Below are positions 48,175 through 60,100 of a stretch of DNA of 64,000 nucleotides, in pieces; positions within the stretch are counted from its first letter, which is position 1; each line of letters begins with the position of its first letter. Location: the NCBI GenBank assembly GCA_019914945.1, contig CM034103.1, positions 8,866,001-8,930,000 on the forward strand, written 5' to 3'. Under the pieces are notes generated by a model. That model made no database searches. It was not told the DNA's origin and was given only the letters and a program-made list of their open reading frames with translations. Origin of the DNA: Typha latifolia. Its lineage: Eukaryota; Streptophyta; Magnoliopsida; Poales; Typhaceae. A program made the position numbers and the translations under genes.

Positions 48175-51100
48175 ATGGTGGTGGTGGATCTAGGCGAATT
48201 CGCTGAGGAGGGTTTTGATCCGAAGAGATGGATCAATGCTGCGCTGGGTTCGCGCCACCCTCAGGATACAATTGATCGCTTCCTCTCCGACTTGGAGGAG
48301 AGCCTTCGCGCCTCCGCCGACGACATCTCCGACGCGCTCGAGAAGGAGAGCGCCGACGCCCTCCGCCGCGTCCCCCTCGCTTGCCGCGACGTCCTCCGCC
48401 TTCGCGACGACGCCCTTGCCCTCCGATCCCTTGTCGCCTCCATCCTCACCACCCTTAAAGAGGTTTGGTCACTATCGATTTCTGGGTTTTTAGCTTCTTA
48501 GAATCCGATTTGGGTTCTGTTACCTTTTCCTTCTGCGTTGGCTTGGGAAATCGAAAGATCTTTGCTGTGATTAACTACCAGTTCGATTCTTTCGGTTGAT
48601 TGGTTTCATGATCTCGCCACTCTCTAGTAGGTATTACCACATTCCTCTCCATTTCTTTTGCTTCAACCCGATGAGAATTCTCGCGTTTGATTGATTTGGT
48701 TTATTTAATTGTATCTGGGTTTTGTAAGATTTCGCGCCTAGATTTTTTACTTACAGTTATCTTGTTTACCTTTCTGACTCGTTCAGTCCTTTTGCACTTT
48801 TATTCGCTCGTTCATCAATGTATGAGTGGAAGTATTACGATAGGAATAGCTGAGTTGTTTTGAATGAGATCTACTCAGACCAAGGTTCTATTGATCGAGT
48901 ATTGATAGCATCCGTTGATAAAATGCTACATAATGAAGTTAAAAGGCAACTGGTTTTGAACGCTAGATTTCGATCTTACCATTTTATTTGACTCAGATAA
49001 CTTCAATACTTTAAATGTCTATTTGAAGTTCTATGTAATGGTTTTATTTTCTGAGGTTTGGTCGTTTAATTCTTTTTAACTGTTTCGATCTACATAACAT
49101 TATCAGTTATGATCCTGGTGACTGGAGATTGTTCCATCCATATAATATTTGCAAATTACTAGCTCTGATTTTTTGATGTAGCTTCCTGTATTCCTTATGG
49201 CAGGCGGAGGGAACATCTGCAGAGTCAATTGCTGCCCTTGCTAGAATTGATACTGTTAAACAACGTATGGAAGCAGCGTATGCAACATTACAGGTACAAC
49301 TTTTTCCAGATAATGTTCTTTTATGAGGTGGATGAGTGTGAGAAAGTGGTATTTTAATTTTTAAATTTCTCGGAGAAAGTTGATTATGTAACATTCTCTT
49401 AATTTCTGGGGACTGAACAGGATGCTGCAGGATTGACCCAGTTGAGTGCAAGTGTTGAGGATGTATTTGCAAGTGGAGATCTTCCTCGAGCTGCAGAAAC
49501 CCTTGCCACTATGAGACATTGCTTGTCAGCTATCGGTGAGGTACCATCTTCTTATCTTTGTGTTGTACTGAGTTAGTGAGGCACACTTATTTGTTAGATA
49601 TAGTTGTTGAAAAAGAAACTTGTGTCCAGGTTGCAGAGTTTGCTAATGTGAGAAAGCAGCTCGAAGTCTTAGAAGATAGGCTAGATGAGATGGTCCTACC
49701 TCGCTTGGTGGATGCTCTTTCAAATCGCAAGGTTTTTTCTCTTCCATTTGGTCCCTTCTGTGTACACATTTGGAACTTTTGGTGGCTGAAAGTGATCTTT
49801 TATGCAATTAATAGCTACTAATTTACCATAATACATTCTAAATTATCATATAAAGGTTGATGCTGTTCAAGATTTACGTCGAATACTTATTCGCATTGGG
49901 AGGTTCAATTCACTAGAGCTACAGTATACCAAGATGCACATCAAGCCTCTAAAAAAACTGTGGGAGGACTTTGATTCCAGACAAAGAGCTAGTAAGCTAG
50001 AGGTGGAGAAGACTGGTGAAACTATGACCTCCATTTCATTTTCCAGCTGGTTGCCAAGTTTTTATGATGAGATTCTTCTCTACCTTGAACAAGAATGGAA
50101 GTGGTACGATGATTACATCTCCTTTTCCTTTTCTTCCAATTTTTGAATTTTAGTAAGCTGCATGTAAGTTTTGAAGTGACCTTTTTCCGCATTCATCATT
50201 GCATATGTGTATACCCATAATTCAACTTATGCAAGGAAGTTTCATATCCAGTGGATTTATTTGATATTATTCTGTTACATAACTTCTGTAGCTAAGCTCC
50301 TAGATTTGATACTTAAATACAGAGGGTAAAATTCTGTGATAGTACATCCATCATTAGGCATAAATTACCAAGAATTAAGAGTCATGCACATTTGCATTGA
50401 CATTCCATTCATTGCAGTTGTGGAAGGGCGTGAATCTGTAGTTCTGTACTTCCAGATTTTAAATTACTAGGTCAAGGTATATGGTTGAAATCACCCTTTT
50501 CTTACAACCTATAAATGTAATATGCAAAGAGAAAAATAATGTTAGTTATTTATTCTCATAATATTGAATTGTATTATCATGTACTAGCATTATCATTTTT
50601 GACCTGTTATGATATTTTTGTGGTATTGTGCACACTTTGATTTTCTATCAAGAATAGATTATGCATTCGTGTGTATTTATATTATAAGTTAGAAAAATAT
50701 TTCTTTAGATGTATTTATACTAGAATTTTTTTTATCTAATATTTTCCTGTATCCTAAACATGTCGTGTCCTATTTTTTCAAGATCTGTTATATTCTCATG
50801 TCCGCATCGTGTCGTATCCATGTTTCATATGCGTGTCCGTACTTCTTAAGTTATAAAACATCTATTTTATTAAAGTTATTAGAATAGTCAAGTAGAATTA
50901 GACAAATCATGAAGGCATGAGTCTCACATATAATTAATGATTGAATTATTAAATACATGCATTAGTTGACAATAGTTAACCGAACTAAATAAATAATAGT
51001 GAAAAGCGTTGACAAAATATCTAATTCTGCATTGGATGATATTGGGGATCAAAGGCTTCATCAATTGGCACAACAATACATAAGAATGCTATGTCAAATA

Positions 51101-54100
51101 TCGTTGATAATCTTCAAAACTCATAAAAACAAAACTCATAAAAACACTGATAACGCTCGTTGAGCTGCCTTACATGCTCTATGTAGATATCTAGAGGGTT
51201 CACTTCTTCTATAACATGTGAAGGATAGTGAATGTACGCATGAACGACTGACATAACAGTCCTGATGTTGAATGACATGCATAAAGTATTGCTTATTTCT
51301 AAAGATAACACCTCTCTGAGAAGGACGTGACAAGGATGCATGTTTCCCCCTCTCATCATTACTATCATTTTTAGACCGTCTTGTCATTGTCATCACTATA
51401 CTGTCTCTAGATTAGGGCATATGACTATAGGAAAGGGAAGAGGTGTCACACTCTCCTAATGGGACATCCTCAATTGCATCTAAGGGATCAACTAGTCGTG
51501 AAGAGGATTTAGCTTGCCAACACTCCGAAATCCAACATTATCTTAGCCAACACTAAAATGTCCATCATTTACTCAAAAGGTCTGACACTTTGACTCTAGC
51601 TTTGACTACCATGACTTTGACCTTACATGAGACACTGAAACTTCTAACTTGAGTCTTCATGATATTTTATTTGAGCATCACTATATACATTGCATGTCAA
51701 GGCTTCTCTTTGCATGTGCACGAGCAGTCTCAGTCCCTCCTAACATACTTTACAAAAAGTAAAGTCCACATTTGTCACTTCAGTGTTCTTAGCAATAAAT
51801 CTATAGCATTGAGGAGGATCCCTTGCCTTAGCAAACAATGGATTAACAACCTACATTCATTCCGTTGTGGGATCCTCCTCTAGGTACTTGTCCACAATTC
51901 CCTTTGCATGTCGGGGCTCAATGCTTAACCCATGTTATTGCATTGTGTTTATTATGCTTCTAAAATAAATATGATTTTTTTGGGGGGAGATAGGATTCTT
52001 AGGTCGACTATATTTATATATATGAAGAATAGAAGTCCCAAGTCAAAGTCAAAACCAAAAAATTAGAGTTTTACTAGGTTTACAAACCTGATTAAGAATC
52101 AAACTTTGGAAATTGAAACAAAGTAGGAAATGGAGATTCGAATACTACTTTAACTATAAAAATTGAACTCAAGTTAGTGAGTCAAAATCTGAGTAATTAT
52201 AGAAAACCAAAAGTTGAGTAAGAGTAGGAAAAGGAAATATGATAAACACACTGACATGTTTTTTTAACGTAGAAAACCTCTCACATAGAAAGGAAAAAAC
52301 CATTTACTCGCCCAAAACCGATTGATCTATTCTACTAATCAATAGAAAGAATACTTATTTACAATCCTTCCCGACACTTCAATGTTATAATGTTTAAGTA
52401 ACCTCTTGAATAGGAACCACCTGACTAACTATCCTTGTGAAGTAGAAAGCCTCTCTTTAGTAAGCACCTGAGCTATGGCTTAACTCCCAATTCTCATGGC
52501 AGTGTGGTGGTAGATTTGGATATAGACGACATTGGTTCAACTTCTATGATTCTTTTGGATCATCCTCTATTGAAGAACATGCACTCAAACACATGTTGAT
52601 GGCTCTCTGCACAATAGGTATGAAATATACTTTGTGAAGGATCCTAAAACTCGTAGATGATTTTTATAAAGCTTTCTTGAGTTGGATCTTCCTCTATACC
52701 TCTGAATTACTTATATATAGGTGAGGAATATTTTTGCTTCAAACTAGAAGAGTCCATTAAAGGAAGAAAAGTTTGAATGGGTTCCTAAAATCATGTTTCC
52801 TAACCTGTGTACGCCAACCAGACATTGTTTAAGTGCTATTCAGATGCCAATTAAAATTTCTTAAAAGTTCTATTCCCATCATCTAATTCATAGATTATAT
52901 ATCATAAATACTTAGTAATGTATTTTGATCATATATAATTCATAGATTATATATCATGAATACCTACTGTTTTATGTTTACAATTTTGCCATTACAACAT
53001 TTTGCAAGGTTTCGAAATTCGATATCGGAATCGAGATCAGTCATTAGAAAAATGATATGTATCGACTGTATTAGTCATATTGGCTGCTCGTATCGGATTG
53101 GACTATTTTTAATTATACAGAATTCTAAATATTCTTTAAAATGCAGAAAAATTTCTAAAAAATAATAGAAAAATAAGAAAATAAAAATGGTCATATATGA
53201 AGCCTAAAAAAAAAATTCACTCAAAACTATAATAAATTCCGACTTGAATTTGATACTTTTTATACTTGTAAATGACTATTACAGAACAACAGTGAAGAAA
53301 AAGATTTCTCTTCACTGATATTATATAGCAGTATGAAAAGAAGAGTTAAAAAGTGGGTGAGAAGGAGGGAATAGAGAAATGAGAAAAGAAAAAAAAGATT
53401 ACCCAAGTTCATCAAAGTGTGGAGTAGTTAAAGGGGCTCACTGGATGCCGCCAAATGAGCTCAGTGAAGTGTGAGCCTGTGAGGGGTGAGAGGAGAGTGA
53501 GTGTATGTGAGAGAATGGAGAGTTAAAAACTTAAAATTGAACATTTAAAAAAAAGACTGTTGAGGACATCGATTACTAATGTCTTTTAAGTTAGATATAT
53601 TTTAGATTCAACCTAATTCTTAAAAAAATTTAGTTTCAGCCGATACAACCGAATTTCAACCAATTTCGCTAGTATGGTCGAAACCAACTGATCCTAGACC
53701 CCAAACTCGGGATCGGTCGATTTTGGGATCCATGATATTTTGCACTAACAAATATTTGTTGTAGCAATTCAAAACACCCAAACCTCCAAATACACGTGTA
53801 TACCACGTGGGTAAATCCCTCCTCCCCATGAGGTGTATCACGTGACTTGTCAGTAATATATTTCCATAAGGCACATAGAAATATAGGTTCAAACCATAAA
53901 TTATCTCAAACGAATATGATTCCAGATACAAGTTCCACAAGCCATAACAAACCTTCAAAGATACACATCCAAAATACAACTCCAATCATAACACCCTCGT
54001 AGAGGCTCAATTCAACTAATAGAAATAACCATAACGGAAATAAAGGCAGCTACTCCTCGCTACCCGCATCTGCTTCCCCTAGCTCTGAAATGATGCCACC

Positions 54101-57100
54101 AAGAGGTGGTGAGCACACAAACCAGCAAGTAGAATCTATACAATCTATAACAATGAAATCACAGGTGCATATCCCAATGCATGCCTATAATTGCTAACAA
54201 TAGAATAAGCTTATTTAAATGACTTACAATGAGTTATTAAATCAATGCAACTGATAAAAATTACACGGTACTATCTATGAACATGCCAATTCCTAAACAT
54301 ATCAGGATAAGTCTACATAAGTATAAAACTTGATGCAATCTCTTATTCATACAAATCTCAATCCTATCATTTACATGTATGCTTAGAAGTGTATTCACGT
54401 AAGTTAGGGAGGTTTAGTCATTACATGCTAACTAAGGCATTAATCATGTTTTATCATTGTTCACCGAGCCATTCACCGCATAATGTAGATATTCTCCAAA
54501 AATCATCCATCACATAACCATCCATCATTTCATACATTGAGGAAGGATAATATATACACATCTAACGATAATGTCACCCAAATATGCATGACGACACTGC
54601 ATGTGACCGGTTGTCTATGGCTATCAGACTAAGGACTCCGGTCGTAGGCCCATATCTCACTATCTCTAAATCATCACCGCTTTCAACAGGATAGTCACAA
54701 GTCCTCAGCTTATCAGTGGACGCCCTAACCCTACGTCGTCGGGTACCGTTAGAGATATATCTCCGCCTCACAGTCATGTTTTTACTATCATCATAATCTA
54801 GTCCTGACTATACAGTATAATTACCTGAATGCCACTTAGGCTACCGACCTCAGGTGTTGGCCGTTAATAATATAAGTCATATATGATACACTCTACCTTT
54901 AACCCCGAGCTGAGCGAGTATGAGGCACTGCCTAGTCAGAACCCGACTACTAATGATATATGAAAGTGGTGCAGTGTTGGTGGATGTATAAGTCATGTCA
55001 TAGTCATCATGGTCATTATATTCTATATTCATTATAGATATTTATGCAAGAGTTTCTCATATTAGGATACATGTAGATTATAGTTACACTAATGTATGTG
55101 CTAACATTAACATTCTCATAATATCATGATGGGCATTCTATCAATAACTACACATATCAAGATTTATCATGGTACGCTAAATGCATGTGTTAATACTAAC
55201 ATTCCTATAATATCATGGAAGGTATGATAGCAGCAACTACATTGTTCTAGATTTGTATAAACTCTACTCGTCTGGGGGTTTCCACAGTACTCTAGTTTAC
55301 CCTCAACCAGCCGGCTCCTCTGGAATCCCAAAATTCTCAGCATATTACATGAGTCAAGGGTTTCCCAGAGTGAGTTCTATATCATTCTAAAATTCACACT
55401 ATTCAGGTGATAATAATTTGTCTTTAGTAGAGTGGTTAGGCTAATTAATCAGGCGGGGATAGAGAAATGGGGCTATAGGGTCCAAATAACTCCATTGCGC
55501 CTAGACTGGTGCATATGTGGGGTGTTGGGTTGGGCTCGAGCCCAACCCAACAGGGCAAGAGAGACCTTGGTGAGCTGCAGTCCAACTGCAGCCCCAAGGT
55601 TAATCGCAGCCCACCAAAGATTTGATTGGTAGACCGCAGCCTACCAAAGGTTTGGGTTGGTGGGCTGTGGTCTGCAGCCCACTAAGATTTGGGTTGGTGG
55701 ATTGCGGTCTGCAGCCCACCAAAGATTGGGCTTAGTGGGCTACTGTATGAACCGCAGCTCACCAAGGGATGGGTGGGGGTTTAAACAAACCCCCACCCTC
55801 CCTCACCATCTCCTTCCGAGGGAAGGAGACAGAGGGGGAGGAAGAAAGGAAAAAAAAGTGGCCTAGTGCTGCCGATGGCCCACGTTGCCGGCAGCCCACC
55901 CTTGAGGTCGACGGCCCGCGACCCTCACCCGGAGTGGGTGGCTAGCCAGAGGGAAGGGGAGGGGAAAGAGGAGGGCTCAGCTCGACGGCGACGGGCATAA
56001 CTGGAGTCGCGGTGGAGTCGTCGCCCGTCCTCCCCTATTACGGGGGAGCGGGAGTAGCTCACCCCACGGCCGGGGTGGTTGACGGGGCGGCGAGGCTCGG
56101 ACCGGCGGCTAGACGCGAAGTCGTCGGTTGCCGAGGACTTTGATGACGGCGAGGGGGAGGGGTTAATTTACTGAAATTTATAGTGGGTTAGAAGCTTACC
56201 GAAGGGGGTTGTACGGTTGGCTTCGTCGACAACCCGAGAGAAGGTGAGGGAGGGAGAGATGGTGGGGTGGGTGGAAATAGAGGAGGGGCTGGGTGGCGTG
56301 CACTGTAGGAGAAGAAGAAAAAGAAGAAACAGAGGGGAAGGACGGGGGTGGCAGGGGCTGGGACGCTTTTTTTTTTAATATTTCAGGGTGTTACACAATT
56401 TGTGTAATGTAATTATAGTAGAATGATTTGGATATGGATTGGCAAATATCCATTCTTTATTTACCTTCCATATAACATCAACCTTGTTTTTCTTAGATTT
56501 CTAGCTAGAATGCTATGGAACCCGATGTCTTTGAGGTTTGGAACCGTGCTCCTAGTTTCCAACCTCCCAAGCTAGCTGAACATACACGAGATTGATTCCC
56601 ATTGCCACTATTACCGTTGTTGGTGCAAGCCTCGAAGTGACACGACTAAGTCACCAAATAAGTATGCCTTTATTGCCCTCCTTATCTCCTGTGGCACTTT
56701 ATGCCACTAAAACACTCCTACGAACTAGGCGCCACCAACTATATGATTCTGGAAATGACTACCCATCATCCACCTTTTCGAAATCTATCCCCTCCCCAAC
56801 AAAACTATCCATATCTCCACCCAATATTAGGGCCCTTGATAGGTTCCAATCAGCCACCTCGACTTACACACATGCACAATCAACATTAGAAGTCTAGAAT
56901 TACTTCATGACAAAGAAAATAAGAAATAATCTGATAAATATGGGTACATTTACGAAATAAGAATGATAGCAATGTTGAGAAAAGTTCCCACAATATGGGG
57001 GCAATATTCCACCAATAGTGTATAGATAGAGTTACTATGTGGGAGCCTACTAGCATATTATTATATTAAATATTATATATGATATAGTTAAAATATATAC

Positions 57101-60100
57101 TAAATGCAGAACTTTGTTAGTAATAACATAATATATTTATGAACCTACTAAATGATATGTAGAACCATATATGACACAAATAATATTGGGTAGCATGATT
57201 AGCATCATGTGTTTATCATACATGCAAAACCACAACCTACAAAATTAAATGAAGAAGATAATAAAGAAGTAAAGAACACACTATTTATTTTAACAAAACA
57301 CTAGAAAATATAATCACAAGATCACAACTACCCCTTAAGTGGCTTGTATAGGCCATATATGGCCTATGTGGGTTGGTTTATGGAACGCCTTTCACAACAT
57401 TAACTAATAGAATTTGAACATGATTGAACATTTTTCCCAATATTTATAAAATGTTTTTCATTTTTTACAATTATTTTCTTATTTTTTTAATCTTTGTACT
57501 TTATATTTATTTATTGATTTTTTAAAATTTTACAAAATCTTCATTTTTGGTTTTGTTATTTTAACAATTTTATAATAGATGTTTCAGTTTTGTGTTATTT
57601 ACCAAGGGTCTCTTTTGAGTGCCTTATCAGGTATGTGGTACGACCATCCTTGGTGACCATGCAGGTCAGTGTTCTAGAGCCTCTTGCAATGGTCTGTAGG
57701 GCCTTCAGATCCCTTCTGCAATGTCATGCTGGTAAAATGGAATCTAAAGCCTTGTGCTGACCTTATAGTTCCCAGGGCTCTAGAGGCTTGTTTAATGACT
57801 TGCACCCACTGTAGTGTGGGTACAAGTCGTGAAATGTTTGGGCCATATTGTGACTCACGATACTTGCCATCTGACAATCAAATCCTTAACAATGATTCTG
57901 TAAACAATCTAATATCAGACTTCAAAGAGAATTTTATGGTAGGATTTCACTGAAGCATCCAACTGCAATGATATGATGAAGTCCTTATATTCTTCGATGA
58001 GGTTCAACAGTTTGAAATGCAGAAGAAATTTAAAAACAACAATTGCTGACGCGTAGACAACTGTAGTAGCATTTGGTGGCTTGTAGATGACTAGGATAAC
58101 AATTTTTGCACTGCCACGGTGAAGATGCCGAATACTAACTTTATACCACAGAAAATAACAAATTTTATACCTGTTTACAGCAAATCAGCAGTAAAATGAG
58201 AGGAAAAACAAATTTTCATTTTTCCATGGATCCCAAAATTGGTCGGTTTCAGCTAGTATTGACTGGTTTCGGCTAGTTTTGATCGCATCGGCCAATTTGT
58301 CTCGGCCGAAACTCTGCCGTATCGGTTGAAAACAACAATATCAGTTGAAATTAATTTTTTTTTAAGATTTATGTTGAATCTAAAATATATTTAATCTAGG
58401 AGATATTAATAATTAATGTCATCAATTGCTTTCTTTTCAAATTTTTAGTTTTTACTCTGTCTCTCACACACACTCTCCTCTCACTCTCACGCTTCACCAA
58501 GTTTATTTGGCGGCTGTTCTGGTGAGCCCCTCTTGCTGGTCTATATTTTGGTGAACTCAGATGAATTTTTTTTTCTCATTTTTTCCTTCTTTTTCACCTA
58601 TTTTTAACTCCTATTTTCTTATTACTATAGAACAACAATAAAGAGAGATCTCTCTCTTCATGTTGTTTTGCAGTAATAATTTACAGGTATAAAATTTTGT
58701 GTAATTTAATTTAAAATTCATTATAGTTTTGAGTGAATTTTTTCTTAAGTTTTTAAAGTTCATATGTGACTAATTTTTATTTTTCTATTATTTCTATAAA
58801 TTTTTAGAAATTTTTCTTTATTTTTAATAATATTTAGAATTTTATATAATTAAAAATAGTCCGATTCGATACGGGCGGCCAATACGATTGATACAGCCGA
58901 TACGACGGATACCTATTGTTTTTTCTAACGTCCGATTCTGATCCTGGTACTGAGTTTCGGAACCTTGCATTTTTCTTTTTTTATAGAAGTTCGTAGACAT
59001 ATTAAGCTTTTGTTTGCGGGCTTAATAATATTTAAGTCCTTAATATCTTACTACGGTTCCCTTATTTTTTTTGAAAAAGACCTATATAGACCTACTAAGC
59101 TTTTGTTTGCAGGTTTAGTAACAGTCAAGTCTGCAAGGCCAGTTAAGTCCATAATAACTTACTAAGCTTTCGTTTTTTTTTTTGAAAGAAATTTGTAGAC
59201 CTATTAATCTTTCTTTTGTGGGCTTAGGAACATTTAAGTCCGTAAAGCCTAATAGAATATGCAAGCTTATTGAGTTTGAACTTCCAATAAATTTCAAATT
59301 GTATAGAAAAATGTGTCATTTTATTCTCTTTCTTTTGCAATGCTGACTTATAAGACAACAATACTGACTTTTAAGATAGCATTTGCTTCTAGGGCAGCAA
59401 TTGTGAGAAGAGTAAACTAAAATAAGGGTGTCATTATTTCCATTGACGTAACATAAAAAAGTGAAAATATCTCTCTTTTAAAGAGAAATTGAAGATATGC
59501 AAGAAAGGAATTCAAATATGGGTTTTAATCATGGTTCGAAGGATTGGCCATACCCGGTCCTAATCCAAACCCGATCCCAATCAATTGACTGGGAATAGGT
59601 GAGCCAGATTTACCCTTCTCTTTCACTATTTCTCTCTCCCTTTCTTTCACTACCATAACTATTGCTTCTCCGATGTAGAAATACATCTCTAGCAAACTCC
59701 ACCGATGCAGATCCAACTCCGGTGACCTCAGCTATGTGAATTTTTTTTCTTTTCGTTTCTTTCACTCTCTCTCTCCTTTGTTGTAGCAATTTTGAGTAAG
59801 TTAATACTTTTTTTAGTTTTTTAGGTTTTATATGTGAATAATTATTTTCTTATTTTTGTCATTGAAAAATTAGAAAAGTTCCTGCATTTTTAAATAATAT
59901 TTAAAATTTTATATAATTAAAAATAGTCCAATCCGATTCGATGATATAAATTGTTTTTTTGCGATGCCGATCATCATCCTGATCCCGATCTCGATTTTTT
60001 GAACCTTGACTTCAATAACCTTTGATGTGATATGGAAAGTGAAAAAAACCTTCATTTTGAGGGGAAATTGAGGATACGTCATGTAAACGGATCAAAATGC

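Noticed and set aside
51114..51396. Two open minus-strand frames in COG7 intron 5
   Set aside because: Both are open in different frames over the same DNA, and neither shows a domain I can name. Possible transposase debris, but not supportable.
53005..53734. H elements as Helitrons or SINEs
   Set aside because: Flanking 8-bp duplications are readable in three copies, whereas Helitrons make none. There is no A/B box promoter or poly-A tail as in SINEs.
57674..57953. Facing open frames on both strands in COG7 intron 5
   Set aside because: They resemble no known family and have no splice or promoter context. Probably chance frames in less AT-rich DNA.
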